DNA from: Lepisosteus oculatus
Taxonomy: Eukaryota > Chordata > Actinopteri > Semionotiformes > Lepisosteidae
Direction: 5' to 3'
NCBI RefSeq assembly: GCF_040954835.1
Contig: NC_090716.1
Span: 3,769,605 to 3,833,604 of the forward strand
DNA: 64,000 nucleotides
The position numbers and the translations under genes were made by a program. The notes under the pieces were generated by a model. It worked only from the letters and a program-made list of their open reading frames with translations, was not told where the DNA came from and did no database searches. Below are positions 13,501 through 24,513 of this stretch, in pieces (position 1 is the first letter of the stretch; each line of letters starts with the position of its first letter).

Positions 13501-16500
13501 TATATTTACATGAAATCAGTCTGACTGGTTGCTCATTGGATGTGATTACCATCTGAAAATGTTCCATGAAAGCTGCTCCTCAGGCGATTTGTAGGCCTGT
13601 AACTCCACGCAGTGAGTCAGGCTGTGATTAACGCTGATGACCCCTGTGTTGCAGACGGGGCGGGAGCTACCCATCAGGCCTAGCGGCAGCAGACACATAA
13701 AGAAGCAGACCTTTGTGGTGCATGCTGGGACAGATACCACAGGGGATATATTCTTCATGGAGGTATGAACCGTCTCCTCCCCTGCATTTTACTTGCGTGT
13801 GCGTTTCGAGTGTCTTACACCTGACGTTCTGATAGCTCTCCAGTTTAAATGCACACCCACACTCTCCCACAGATTACATCAGAACAAACAAAAGATCACA
13901 AGAGGGGGAGGCCCAGCTTGCTCGTTCACTACCTAGCAGCTAAACAGTGCAAAATCTCAGGGTCCAACAGGGTCTCAAGGATTTGGCTTGGATAGCTTGT
14001 TCCTGAGTGGACACCCATAACTCTTCGTGCGGAGTGGGGACCTCCAGTCCAAAATGCTCCCCTGTGCTTTCTTTGGGAGCTGGAGTGGAAGTATGGCGCA
14101 GTAGGAAGGAGCAGACGCCCCTCGCTCTGCTCCTGACCCTCCAGAGCTTTGCTACAGCCTCTCCCCTCGTCTTCTGCCCCCCGCGCAGGTGTGCGACGAC
14201 TGCATCGTGCTGAGGAGCAACATCGGCACGGTGTACGAGCGCTGGTGGTACGAGAAGCTCATCAACATGACCTACTGCCCCAAGACCAAAGTGCTGTGCC
14301 TGTGGCGGCGCAACGGGCAGGAGACTCAGCTGAACAAGTTCTACACCAAGAAGGCGAGTCCTTCCGGCCGTCCGGTAATCGGTCCCTCAGGGGAACGCCT
14401 GTATCCGGAGTGCTGCTTTCAGGAGACTGGGGGCTGGCGAGCAGGGGCTGCTACAGAGTCAAGTCCCCGGGGACCTGTCTGTGTGTGATCCAAAGGATGG
14501 GTTGCGTGGAGGTCAGGTGCAGTGCAAGGCTCAGGGCAGCACCCAGCTGGTCAGTGGCAGCTCAGATGGAGAACCTCCAAGTAAAGAAGTGATTAGTTGT
14601 TTCTTAACCACTAAGCCAGCAAGGCTCCAGCAGCCCAGTTGCGTGCGACAAGGGGAGCTTCTGTGGGGCGGGTTGGTATGCCCTAAGAATCTGCTGTGTT
14701 CACTCTTGGACTGCTTGAGGACATGGTCCACCTTGGGAGAAGCTGAAATCCTGACCTTGGCATTTGTCCAGTGGCAAGACCCTGTCTGTTGCCATCCTCA
14801 CGTGTAGAGGATGAGCCCTGGAAATTGTGCCCTGACGTTACGTGCAGCATGGTGTGTGCATCGCGGATGGGATGCTCACTGTACCCATCATGGCGTGCTT
14901 CCATGGGGAGCTGCCTGTTACTGACTTGCTGATGATGTGTGTTGCCTTTCAGTGTCGGGAGCTGTACTACTGCGTGAAAGACAGCATGGAGCGCGCGGCC
15001 GCCCGGCAGCAGAGCATCAAGCCAGGTAAGGCGGTTTCTCCCGCCGTCGGTCCCCTGAGTGTGCCCTGTGCGGGAGGAACCTGCCGTCTTGGGGGTTTTG
15101 TCTGTCTCTCTCTTGGAAGAGGTCAGCTGGCATCAGACCTGAAGTCCTCTCTGGGAAGTGCTTTTAAAAGCCCTAGAACTCGTCTTCCCAGTGCAGTGTC
15201 GAGGGGGTCTGGATCCAGCTGCCCACCCTTGGTGTTGAAACTGACTTTCATGTGGAGCGAATGGCTTGACTTGGGCCTGACTTCCTTCGAGAAATGGCTG
15301 GGTGATATCTCTGGATCAGTCCGCTGCTAACTGCCACATGGGCTAGACGATTTGTATTGCCTCCTCTCGTTTTGTAACCCTTCACAAAGTTCCCAAGTTC
15401 TTGGACAAGCTTGTCCATCGACCTGTGATGTGCCGCATGTGTAAAACTGGGTGGGTACTAACCACTCTGTGCTTTCACTGGGGCAGGAGGTAGAGGGAAT
15501 ATTGTTCTCATTCGTGACAGGGCAACTGTGTCTTCAAGCCCTTGTTAAGTAAACTTTTAATTGACTTAATTGGTTTGCCTAAAATTATTAAATTAAGTGG
15601 ACAATATGACATTTGTCCCTCCTGGACCTCAGTGTACAGTATTTTGCGGTAACAAGCCCTGGGTCAGTCTCGTCTGTGGTCGGAATAAAATCTCCTGGTT
15701 TAGCTGCGATTGGTGAAGGGATCGGCTCAGTTCACACACCCTGTGTGCTCGGAGGCCTGCAGCCTGAGCCCCCCCGGTCTGAAGTCTGCTTCCTCCCCAC
15801 GTTCCTCAGGGCCGGAGCTCGGCGGGGAGTTCCCGGTGCAGGACATGAAGACGGGCGAGGGGGGTCTTCTGCAGGTCACGCTGGAGGGCATCAACCTCAA
15901 GTTCATGCACAGTCAGGTAGGGGGTCCTGGCCTCACCGTGGCGCCTGGCCCGCCGCCCCACCCCCCGGCTTAAGCGCTCGCTCACGCCCTCCCCCTCCCT
16001 CCTGCCCTCCCTCCCGCTCAGCGTGCGGCCCGTTTCCTCTGAGCTGCGGCTCGCCCCACGCTCCCGATCCCCGGTAACGACAAGCTCACAGGACACGGAC
16101 CCCCCCACCACCCCCCCACCCACGCGCCGTGAGCCACCCTCTTGCCCGGCGGTCACTTCGCATTCCGTTCCAATACGGGCGGAAAATGTGACCTTTACCC
16201 AGAATGCATTGCCAAGCCAAAACGGATTGCCGTGAGCACTGTCTCAGTAGAAACCCCACCTCAGAGGAAGCCGTCGTTTTGTGTTTTAGCTTTCTTTTCT
16301 TTGCTCCTCATTTGCTGTGCAACCTCTACCCACAGTATCCTGTTTTCTGACATGTTCGCATCTGAGATATTCTGTCTATAATGCCTGTATACCATAGCCT
16401 GTGCTGTTGTGCCCTGCCCTGTTTTCACAGTAAGTGTGCGTATATTTCATGTCGAGGGTGTGCGCGGGGGGTTTATTCTCGCTATTTGATTGGGTGTTGG

Positions 16501-19500
16501 AAAGTTGACACTTTAGCAAGGTAAGTCAGGACAGGGATCCTGATTGAGACAAAGACTTTTCATTAATAATTGGTTCCGTGTGTTTTTTTTTTTAATTTAC
16601 TCTTTTGTTCAAATCACCTTTTCTTTTTGTTTTGCCCTCTCAGCATTCTGATTTCTTGTAACATTTTTTTTTAATTGTGAAAGGGGGAAAAAAACTAAAT
16701 GTATTACCTTTTAGTTTTGATCTTTAATTTTTAGGATATTACCAGCATAGACTATTGGAACACACTGGAAAAAGGAAAAATAATGTAACCGTATTTTCAG
16801 CATAGATGGTGTAGCGTTTGACACTCTTTTTCCATTTGATTTCAAAGCTACGATGGAATAGTCCAGAAAGGTTTTATTTTGGAACTATTGGAGGCAAGTG
16901 AGTGGATTCTCAGCTCAGTGTGTTTTTCCACTCTGTGGTCCCGAAGGTTTCTTTCAGAAGTCGTAGAGAAATATGTTCGGGGCCCAACTCAGTCGTGTCG
17001 TTTAGAACTGAACTGGTTCGACTACCATGCATACTGTAGTTCTACATGCATCTACTGTACAAGGTACTCTTTATCGAATTGCAGTGCATATTCTTTACAG
17101 CCTGTCCTCTGCTCATTAGTCACATGGAAATGAAACCTTTAATGAATCCATGTTTTATGATTATTAATATAACTGCAAGAAATTATTGGCACCCACTTCA
17201 GTGTTATACACTGACCAAATGTAATAAATCCATTTTATACAAATAGTCATTTGTAACTGATTTCTTCTCTATGTATACTGAGCACCCATTCACATCGAGA
17301 AGTGAGTTTGTGAAGCGTGAGATGTCTTGTGAATTAACTCCCTTTATTTGAGCAGAGAGACCTTCTGTCTCCGCGGTTCAACAGAACCCCAGTTTGACAA
17401 GTTAGTCAGTAATGTCTCAAGCGTGCAGGGTACCTTGAAACCTCGGAGCAGGGCAAGAGGGAAGATTACATGTTTGACTACACAGGAGCCCTGTAGTGCT
17501 CAGTTCCCCCAGGTTAGCCAGGTTGATACAAGTCCCCTGGCCACATCCATCCAGTTAGTAACGGAAAGATAAATGTTTCGCAAGTGGTAACTGTCGTAGC
17601 TGACGCACACAGATGGTAACACTCCATTTCTAGTTCTGTGGCCAAACCGAAGGAAATGTCCATAGAGTACTGTGCAAAAGTATGAGTGATGTGTGTGTAC
17701 ACACACACACAGCACTGACTTATATTAGCGTCACACAGGCGGTTTGAGTGTATAAATAAGGAACAAGTAAAGATTTATTCTTGTGCTGAAAAGATAAGAA
17801 AAGAAACGCAGCGTTTTGGCTGTGGAGCCTTTTTTGGGTGTGCTTGAAGTAGGTCCTTGAGCTGCTTGAACGAAATAAGAAATAACACAGTAGGGAAAAA
17901 AAAGATGACATAAAATAGTTGGCATAATATTTTGTCCGTTTCCCACTCCTTGGTTTATGCTTTGCTTTTGTTTACTCGTTCTTCCACTGCAATGTTGTAA
18001 AACACTCCTCAAGTCCGGGTTCCGGGCTTGTTGGACTGCCCCTGTTTTCCCTGGGCTCCGTGCGGCTATTCCTTACGGCCCTGTTCGATTCGCCGGAGCC
18101 TATTCACCCGGGCTCCTGCTCACAGTCCACCCCTTTCCCCCTGCTCTAGCAGGGCGTTTTGGATCGTCCCCCTCGGCAGGAAAATCCGGAGGAGAGTCCA
18201 CCGATCTCAGATAACTTGGACTCCGGCGGCGGTACTGTATCGGTCGAGCTGCTCGGAAAGCGCTGCTTCTCCGGCCAGTCTTGCTCGGAAGTCTTGCCGC
18301 CTGTTGAGTTTAACGTCTGACCCCAGAAAGTCCCCTGTATCCCAGAAAGCATTGGTAAAGGGGAGAGGCGACCCCTTTGTCATCTGGCGGCTGAGAGAGA
18401 GAGAAGCCAGTTAGGAGTGGACAGGCGTGTCACAGCACACCCCTTCCACCCCCCAGCCTGTCTTCCATCTACCTGTTCCAGTAATTTAACAAGCGTAGCA
18501 GGAACCAAACTGAGCCCTGTGGAACAAGCCTGTGCCAGTGATTGAGCCCACTTTCCCGGTTTGCTGCGGCGGGGGGGAGCCCGCCCCCTCGCCCCCTGCT
18601 GGCTGTTGTGGAGCGCTGCCCTTATGCAGCGGGGGCGGGGGGGCGCTGTTCAGACTGTAACGTGCTCATGCAGTCACCAGCCCTCATTGCTGGAGGAGGA
18701 CGCATGGAGGTGGGAGGGGTGGGCGGGGTGGCTTAGCTTTTTAAAGAATGGCGGGGGAGGGGGGTGGCTCATACCGATTTGCTTGATTGATTTATGGCGT
18801 TATTGGTACTTACTGGTCCACGATTTCCCCAATTGGTCCGATATTGCCCATGTCGCAGCGAAGCACTGTCTTTCACCTTCAGTGGGTTGTAACTTGCTCT
18901 CTGTATCCAATATTAATCCAAGCCGTTTCTCTTCCATGCTCTCTCCCCCTGCAAGGAGCGGAAGGTATTGCTCTTCTGCTATCTTTGCTTCTTAGCAGTG
19001 AATTTTATTTCCTGTAACCCACCTCCCCCCTCCCCCCACCTGTTTTGTCCCTTTCTTCTCCTGACGTTTTGATTTGAGCTGTGTGGCCGATCTGTGGATT
19101 TCTGTGTGCGTCCTCCCCCCCCCTCTCTCTTTCTACTGTGTCTGGCGTCTCCCTCCTCGTTCTCGGTGTGGCGTTCCTGTTCCGCTAGCAGTCCTGTCCA
19201 CTCCTGGTCCTGGAGGGGGCCGGTCAGCCCCACAGGGTTCGTCAGTCCAGCTCGGCCCGTCGCGGCGAGCTAAACCAGCAGCTTACTGGGTTTACTGGAC
19301 CGATTTGACCAGCCCCTCCCAGCTCTGCTGGTGCTGCTGATTGCAGAGAACCGGCTGACACCGCCCCCCCCCCAGGACCAGGACTGGCCACCCCTGCGCC
19401 CGTGCATTAAAGAGCTTGCGTAGTGTGGTGTCCCATTTTGTTTTCTGTGGTCGCCGTCGTCGTCGTCGTTTCCCTCTGGGTGACGTTTTTGTCTAGTCTG

Positions 19501-22500
19501 ATCGTGCGTTACGTGCTCTGTTTTTGATTTTGTTTTTATTTCCCCTTGCGGGGTTCTGAAACGATTTTGCTAACGTTTCCTTTTTCTGTTTCTTCTGTTT
19601 GTTGTTTTTTTTTGTTTGTTTGTTTGTTTGTTTTTTTCGTTTTAGGTTTTCATAGAGCTGAGTCACATTAAAAAGTGCAATACAGTCAAAGGAGTCTTTG
19701 TCCTGGAGGAATTTGGTAATTACATTATTTTGATATTAGGTTTGTACGCGACATGGACATGGCAGTAACTCAGAATCACCACACAATTCCTCTCTACATC
19801 TGCTGGAAGCCGAGCACCCATAGAACGGAGTTCAACAGAGTGGTTACTGTAGGGTCTAGAACTTGTCAGTGATAGATCTTAATCATTAAGGTAGAAATAC
19901 AGAGGCATTATGTTGTACTGCACCTTGCATTAGTGGACTTCGCCTGATTATTTGCATAGACCTTATCATTTTATTTGCAGGATGGATGGTCTTTATCCCG
20001 TGCAGGGATTTGTGTTAGATGGGTGCCTGGAGAAGCTAAACCCGAGCTCCCCCTTGTTCTGGGTGTGCTTGCCTGTGCTTTATCAAGCAGAATCAAGCCA
20101 TTGAGGCCCATTTTGCCTAAAAGGCTACAGTGCGTCTGTGAAATTAGATCAGGCTGGTCTTTATCAGGAGGAGTGAATGCATAGTCTTGGCCTTAGTTTT
20201 CTAATGAGCTAAGAAGTGCCTGCAGGAAAGTTCACCTTTGCAGAAGTGCTGTGAAGCCTGTATAAAAAGATGCTTCCATTAAACGACAGCAAGCGGCGTT
20301 GAAGGAGAAATATCGCGGCCCTTGGACTTGTATGCATATATAAGCATGTTTGAAGTAGGCTCAATACGGTGGCAGTGTAGCTCATTGATGTCCTTGTGAA
20401 TGGCTCAGGGTTTGGGGTTCCTTTACTACACTGAAGGAAGGGTGAAGGGAGAGGGAAAGAGGGGGGTTAGTGCACCCCACAGTCACATTAAGCATTAATA
20501 TGAATCGGGGAGGAGGCACTCTGGGTAGGACTGTGCTGGTTTGGGTTACTGCTGTGTTTCTGTGCTTCTTTTTGTAATTCGTTCCCTCACCTTCGCTGCT
20601 ATGAAAACCTTCATTCTCCAGCAGGTAAAGTGCTGTCACATGTTTCTCTCGACTGTGTGTCAGGACCTCTCTCAGCCCCACTCACCCCATTTCTCCATGA
20701 CCGACGACATTACTGGGTTCTCGTTTTTTTTTATTTCGAATTAATTTTCCTGGAAAATCAGCATTCCTTTTTTCTTTGTCCAACGCGGGGGGGCCTATGT
20801 TAACATACGGAGCATAGACACCTTCCCGGAAGAGATGCACCCTGTTAAAAAAATGCAGAGGTCAAGATTTGTGCTAATTAAGGGTCGTTTTTGCGATTCT
20901 TTAAAAGCTGCCCTTTAAGAAAACAGAGCCAGGGTATTGTTTTATAGGGGTTCTTAGTGGTCTTCTCCAGACCAGGTCAGTAAAAAGGAGTGCTGATTCC
21001 CTCTATCCATTCTGATCGCACTGAGCAGACCCCAGTCATTCTCTCACAGTTACTAATGAAAAGTCTCGATATGTAAATCCCAAGACACATGATTCTTTGT
21101 TGTCAGCTTGATTGTTTTAAGTCTTTTTGCTTTGAGAGTTTTTTTTTCCCCCCTCGGGTTTTGGTAAAAACTCCCCGTTTTCATCCTTAAGGTGACGGTT
21201 CTGTAGCATGCTGTAATGTAGACGCAGGCAGACTCACTCACACTCATATCCTTTTGCTTCTCTGCTTTTAATTTTTAAGTGAAATTCTGTTTTTCGTTCT
21301 ACAGTTTTTTGTCTTCCGCTGCACCATATTGGCTTCAGCAACACGGCTGGGTAGCTTGTTCCACACTCCTACACCCCTTAGCGTAAAAAAGTGCCTCCTG
21401 TTCTTAGTTTTTCAGTGCTCTCCCACGTAAAACGGCACTGGCGCAGGTCATTTTCTGAAAGTGTGGCAGCATGTACAGCATAAAAAATATTATCCAGAGC
21501 TGTTCTACCACACTGTTTCAGGTCATGAAGTTAAGAATTTCATTCGTACTGTATATAGTTTGCTGAAAATGTATCTTTGTGACATTCTGGAGAGGCAGTA
21601 ATGTAGTATTAACACAGAGTGTTTGTCAGACATTCCCACACCCTGCCAGCTGATTCCTAGACCTTGTGTTATTCCAGGTCTGGAATTTCATGAATCCCTG
21701 TGAGAGGCTTCTTTTTCAAGCTGCCCGTAGAATTTTGGCAAGCCAAATTCTACGGGCAGCTTGATGAATATACAACCTTGTCTTCATCTCTCCTGCAGTC
21801 AGTATCTCTGCTGCAGCTGGTACACAAGTGTCATTTCATTTAGCCCTTGCGGAGCTGCAGTTTCTAGTGCGAAATCCATGATGTGAATCCCCCCCCAGCC
21901 TGCAAATTTAAAAAAAAGTATGGTTCATATTGCCTACTCCAGAAAAAATAAAGCTTCTTAGACTTAGTTTTGCCAAACTTTAGTATCCACATTCCTATGG
22001 AGATATACTATACATGATTAATTCCTGAAACCCTGCTGTGTAGCGAAAAACACTTCATATCACTTAAACTCTGTAGCAGTTTGTTTTTGTCATTTCTTTT
22101 TATAAATTGATGTGGGAGACAGAGTTCGCTGGTAGGTCTTACATGTTCTGCTAGGCTTCAAAGACAGACACCTGGTGTACTCCTGACTGTGTGTTGGTGT
22201 ATGCGGTTTGAACTGCCTTTCTTATTATAATTTGCACTGCCTTGTACCCTGACGTGTTCAGTTTTTTGGTGTCGCTGGCTCTTCCACCTGTGTTGAATTC
22301 TTTGTTTTGTCTCTTGCACATCCGGTTTTAGTTCCTGAAACTAAAGAAGTGGTGATCCACAAATACAAGACCCCAATGGTAAGTAGAACTCTCCGCCTCA
22401 GTTTCCTCCCAGAGCACGGGGTTGCAGAAGGTCAGGGGTCGTGTAGTGCCTTTGGAGGGGGCGGGGGGGGGGGCTGGAGGGTAGTGTCAGGCTTGGCTTG

Positions 22501-24314
22501 CTCACTGGCAGGAAGTCTTCAGAGGGATCAGCCAGTGGTAGCTGTGCCTCACCCTCCCCACCAGCCTGCTTCCGCTGCAGCAGATCTGGGCCTCCATAAG
22601 CCCAAGCTCTGTGTGTAGCGTTTAACACGCTCCCCCTCCGTGAAACCGAACTGTGCGGCTTTACCCCCCCACCGATCATCAAGAGCACGTTTGTGCCAAC
22701 ACTGCTGGAGGAAGTCTTGCATGCAGTCAAACGAATATGCCTTGCCTTGGTTTGGCTCCTGCGTTTTTGAACAAATTCACGATTTGAATTGGTTGTGGGG
22801 AAATGGGGGAATAATTTATAATAGTGATATTAGACTTGTGGCAACTTCGCTGCCTTCACTGGTAAGGTTCCCTTGGATAATCGTCAGTTTCTTTCTTATT
22901 TTGGAATGACGGTGGGCAGTTTGCACGTGTCAGTGTAGTGTTCGTTTTTCACGGTGTAGCAGGACATGGATCTTAATCCTGGGCTTTCTGTAATGGCACA
23001 GTCTTTTTTTACAGGCATTTCTCAAAGAGTAGGGGTGTAACCCCGGCGTCCTGGCCAAATTTCCCGTTGGCCCTTACCAATCATGGCTTCCTAATAATCC
23101 CCATCTAGGAATTGGCTTCATTACTCTGCTCTCCTCCCCACTGAGAGCTGATGTTTGGTGAGCGTTCTGGCGCACTATGGCTGCCATCGCATAATCCAGG
23201 TGGATTATTGGTGGGGGTGGAGGGGATCCCCATTACCTGTAAAGCACTTTGAGTGGAGTGTCCAGAAAAGCGCTATATAAGTGTAAGCAATTATTATTTT
23301 AAATGTATTTTCCCTTCAAATATACAGTATGTGGGACTGGGGTTACCCAGCAGTGGCTAGCAGACACTGCTCCTCAGCCCTTCAGTAATGCATCTGAGCC
23401 AGTGTAGACACCTGCCCAGAGATCTAGCTTGGGGTCATGTCACAGGTGATTGGGGTTCCCCAAAGTTCTCCCAGGGCCAGTAGTGCTCAGCTGCTTGGGG
23501 AACCCCAGTTCGAGCCAGTCCGATCTGTTACTAGTGAGAGCTCATCTGCCCCTCCTCACCCTGCGTATACAGGAGTCGTCGCTGTGAGCCGAGCAGTGAA
23601 GGAGCAGCTAATTCCAAATTCAGTGGGCGTGAAATGTAAAAGGGGTGGCACAGTGGTGAACTAATTCCTGGGGTGCTGTCTGTGTGGAGTTTGCATGTTC
23701 TCCCCATATTCACGTGGGTCTCCTCCGAGTGCTCCGGTTTGCTCCCACAGTCTAAAGACATGCTGGTAGGTTAGTTTGCTTCTGGGGAAACTGGCTCAGC
23801 TGGGAGCGTGTCTGTGTGTGTTTGCTCTGTGATGGCCTGGCGTCCCATCCAGGGTGTATCCTGCCTTGTGCCTGTTGCTTGCTGGGACAGGTTCCAGCTC
23901 CCCCATGACCCTGTATTGAATAAAATGGTCAGAAAACAGCGGGATAAAATGTCAAATAATGTTTTAGTCCATCGTGGTTTTCTTTCTAAATCTTTGTGCT
24001 CTGCTTTCTTCTTGTCCTGTATTAAATGCAATGTGTCTAACTTTTGAAGAGAATGAAGTAGAGGCTGCTGGCGGAACTCGAGGGCGGAGTTGTGGGAATT
24101 GTCCACCGGTGCGCTGCGCGTCTTTCACAGACGTCTGTTTGAATACTTCTGCTCCTGATTTTAAATAGTCTCTGTGCTTTGACCTCCCCTCCCCCAACAG
24201 GCCCACCAGATCTGCTACTCCGTGCTGTGTCTCTTCTCCTACATGGCGGCGGTCCGAGGAAAGGAGGTGGAGAGCAAACCGAAAGCCCTGTGCCCGCGGC
24301 CTGTGCCCAGCTAG
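4468..24314 (+). CDS. madd: madd, C-terminal half (15 coding exons, spliced)
   Basis: MADD (DENN/Rab3GEP/IG20) is a cytoplasmic guanine-exchange factor for Rab3/Rab27 that also binds TNFR1 through a death-domain-like region and couples it to MAP kinase signalling. Only the part after the N-terminal DENN module is in the window. Exons: 4468-4568, 5256-5339, 6030-6188, 7284-7395, 8315-8377 (cassette), 10297-10417, 11144-11249, 12348-12458, 13655-13762, 14189-14353, 14953-15025, 15810-15916, 19646-19715, 22332-22378, 24201-24314. They join without a phase conflict into 512 codons plus TAG. Diagnostic stretches nearly identical to mammalian MADD include [87 protein letters not shown] and the C-terminal [10 protein letters not shown]. 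One donor (after 14353) is GC rather than GT. The gene converges on mybpc3, as in human. Confidence 0.97.
4632..4806 (-). repeat. tRNA-headed SINE (family B), partial copy
   Basis: The copy shares the block ccttgctcaggggcccaacg with copies at 6680-6880 and 49119-49412. Read on the minus strand it begins with a tRNA-like head (A-box and B-box like segments near 4740-4806). The tail is missing. Confidence 0.7.
5256..5339 (+). CDS. madd: madd exon (b)
   Basis: 84 nt, phase 0 at both ends, acceptor GGCGCAG and donor GTAGGG. Encodes [20 protein letters not shown] then QESEASTV, the Ser-rich linker. It is more diverged from mammals than the neighbouring exons. Confidence 0.9.
5546..5822 (+). repeat. 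SINE-like repeat (family A)
   Basis: Contains the shared blocks tgtctgtgtggagtt, cctcccacagtccaagg, ggtgtcccatccagggtgta and ataggctccggctctggctc, and ends in ggatggat. This is the commonest interspersed repeat here (see 23641, 26668, 37670, 39240, 47290, 47740, 61446). Confidence 0.75.
5825..5910 (-). repeat. CR1-like LINE 3'-end fragment
   Basis: The motif acaaatgagaggaggcca, followed by gatctcatccag, recurs at 43845-43945. Its reverse complement resembles the 3' ends at 15330 and 57130-57342. Confidence 0.45.
6030..6188 (+). CDS. madd: madd exon (c)
   Basis: 159 nt, phase 0 at both ends. Encodes [20 protein letters not shown] through [33 protein letters not shown] and [13 protein letters not shown] are strongly conserved with mammalian MADD. 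Confidence 0.95.
6680..6880 (-). repeat. SINE family B, partial copy
   Basis: Shares the cacaatttcttg-like tail region and the ccttgctcaggggcccaacg block with the full copy at 49119-49412. The tRNA-like head is missing beyond 6880. Confidence 0.7.
7284..7395 (+). CDS. madd: madd exon (d)
   Basis: Acceptor ctcccag, donor GTAAGA. Enters phase 0 and leaves phase 1. Encodes [17 protein letters not shown]... then [15 protein letters not shown], equivalent to the mammalian segment ending SQRVYLYEGLLG. The middle is diverged. It carries a CTCF-like motif at 7334-7349 inside coding sequence. Confidence 0.93.
8315..8377 (+). CDS. madd: madd alternatively spliced cassette exon (e)
   Basis: 63 nt, phase 1 in and phase 1 out, so inclusion or skipping both keep frame. 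Encodes [20 protein letters not shown] plus S, matching a known human MADD alternative segment ([19 protein letters not shown]). Skipping gives [12 protein letters not shown], the other known human form. Donor is GTAATG. Confidence 0.92.
   Translation, partial: GGTRAPCGTSWRTLLWKRSL
8555..8668. mobile_element. Short non-autonomous DNA-transposon-like repeat (MITE)
   Basis: Ends in imperfect inverted repeats (ccaggtcctggag at the left, ccctccaggactgg at the right). These resemble the ends of the element at 19190-19402. Confidence 0.4.
10297..10417 (+). CDS. madd: madd exon (f)
   Basis: Enters phase 1 and leaves phase 2 (donor GTAAAT). Encodes [20 protein letters not shown] and [19 protein letters not shown], almost identical to mammalian MADD. 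Confidence 0.97.
10728..10912 (-). repeat. tRNA-derived SINE fragment
   Basis: Read on the minus strand it starts with a tRNA-like head (near 10860-10912) and runs into the motif family containing gtcgcaaatcccttcggata. This is a typical fish SINE layout. Distinct from families A and B. Confidence 0.5.
11144..11249 (+). CDS. madd: madd exon (g)
   Basis: Enters phase 2 and leaves phase 0. Encodes [20 protein letters not shown] then [15 protein letters not shown], strongly conserved. Confidence 0.97.
12348..12458 (+). CDS. madd: madd exon (h)
   Basis: 111 nt, phase 0 at both ends. Encodes [20 protein letters not shown] then [17 protein letters not shown], part of the conserved death-domain-like C-terminal region. 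Confidence 0.97.
12563..13049 (+). repeat. 5S-headed SINE (family C), 5' truncated copy with (ATT)n tail
   Basis: Shares long blocks with 23014-23298, 29846-30375 and 33155-33690, including gtaaaaccgaggtcctgact and gcgctatataagtgtaagca, and ends in (ATT)n. The 5S-like head seen in the two longest copies is missing here. A CTCF-like CCAGTAGGGGGCGCT lies at 12598-12612. Confidence 0.8.
13655..13762 (+). CDS. madd: madd exon (i)
   Basis: 108 nt, phase 0 at both ends. Encodes [20 protein letters not shown] then [16 protein letters not shown]. The [13 protein letters not shown] core is conserved. Confidence 0.96.
14189..14353 (+). CDS. madd: madd exon (j), followed by a GC donor
   Basis: 165 nt, phase 0 at both ends. 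Encodes [20 protein letters not shown] through [19 protein letters not shown]. The exon must end after AAG-AAG to join [10 protein letters not shown], and the intron then begins GCGAGT, a GC-AG intron. The nearest GT, 3 nt further on, would shift the frame. Confidence 0.96.
14953..15025 (+). CDS. madd: madd exon (k)
   Basis: Enters phase 0 and leaves phase 1 (donor GTAAGG). Encodes [20 protein letters not shown] then SIKP, essentially identical to mammals. Confidence 0.97.
15330..15385 (+). repeat. CR1-like LINE 3'-end fragment
   Basis: The string ttgcctcctctcgttttgta, preceded by ggctagacg, matches the 3'-end family seen in full at 57130-57342. Confidence 0.4.
15810..15916 (+). CDS. madd: madd exon (l)
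   Basis: Enters phase 1 and leaves phase 0 (donor GTAGGG). Encodes [20 protein letters not shown] then [16 protein letters not shown], a near-exact match to mammalian MADD. Confidence 0.97.
17740..17855 (+). repeat. Diverged member of the hairpin repeat family
   Basis: The segment ggaacaagtaaagatttatt, followed by gctgaaaaga and gcgttttggctgtggagcc, resembles the left half of the fold-back elements at 35482-35655 and 60647-60805. The right arm is absent. Confidence 0.45.
19190..19402. mobile_element. MITE-like element
   Basis: Bounded by inverted repeats: actcctggtcctggaggg at the left and ccccaggaccaggactgg at the right. Sequence ends resemble those at 8555-8668. No coding capacity. Confidence 0.5.
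19601..19638 (+). repeat. (TTTG)n / poly-T tract
   Basis: Simple repeat directly before the acceptor TTTTAG of the next madd exon. It doubles as the polypyrimidine tract. Confidence 0.8.
19646..19715 (+). CDS. madd: madd exon (m)
   Basis: Enters phase 0 and leaves phase 1 (donor GTAATT). Encodes [20 protein letters not shown] then EEF, matching mammalian MADD. Confidence 0.96.
21318..21450 (-). repeat. CR1-like LINE 3'-region fragment
   Basis: The segment tgggtagcttgttccacact, followed by gtgcctcctgttctta, is the reverse complement of the region seen in plus orientation near 57150-57220. Confidence 0.45.
21717..21763. repeat. Short near-perfect palindrome
   Basis: The arm aagctgcccgtagaatttt is followed, after a loop of only a few bases, by its reverse complement with one extra T in the left arm. 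It lies in a madd intron. Confidence 0.85.
22332..22378 (+). CDS. madd: madd exon (n)
   Basis: 47 nt, phase 1 in and phase 0 out (donor GTAAGT). Encodes [15 protein letters not shown] after a split Val codon, matching the mammalian PEIKEVVSHKYKTPM segment. Confidence 0.95.
23014..23298 (+). repeat. 5S-headed SINE (family C), 3' half
   Basis: Starts at the internal block aaagagtaggggtgtaacc and ends at gcgctatataagtgtaagca. It lacks the 5S-like head and the CTCF-like motif. Confidence 0.8.
23641..23945 (+). repeat. SINE-like repeat (family A)
   Basis: Shares gtctgtgtggagtttgcatg, ctcccacagtctaaagacat and ggcgtcccatccagggtgta with the other family A copies, and has a weak tRNA-like start (ggtggcacagtggtg). 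Confidence 0.8.
24201..24314 (+). CDS. madd: madd terminal coding exon (o)
   Basis: Acceptor CCCAACAG, phase 0. Encodes [20 protein letters not shown] then [17 protein letters not shown] and [17 protein letters not shown] is the conserved MADD C-terminus. The last 17 residues are diverged from mammals apart from the final P-R-P-V-x-S pattern. Confidence 0.96.
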   Translation, partial: AHQICYSVLCLFSYMAAVRGKEVESKPKALCPRPVPS

Positions 24315-24513
24315 CCCACGCCGCCCCTCCTCTGCTGGGAGGGCCATCACGTGGGGTTGCGTGCGGCGATGCGCCCCCCATTCCCTCGCCCTGTCCTGTC
24401 CTGTCCGGGGCCCGGCTCCAGTTTTAGTGTACAGAAGAACAGTTCGCTCTTGCCTTGGTATTTCTTTTTATTTCTGTGCCGGTCCCTGTTGTGCGTGTGT
24501 GTCAGGGAGGGAG

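Larger units (their letters stand above)
15917..19645 (+). other. madd: Large madd intron
   Basis: 3.7 kb with no supported exon. It holds a copy of the hairpin-forming repeat near 17740-17850, a GC-rich stretch at 18540-18760 and a MITE-like element at 19190-19402. A (TTTG)n and poly-T tract runs straight into the next acceptor. Confidence 0.7.

Noticed and set aside
18028..18414. Plus-strand open frame of 128 codons in the large madd intron
   Set aside because: Arg/Ser/Pro-rich chance frame with no domain and no splice sites matching madd phase.
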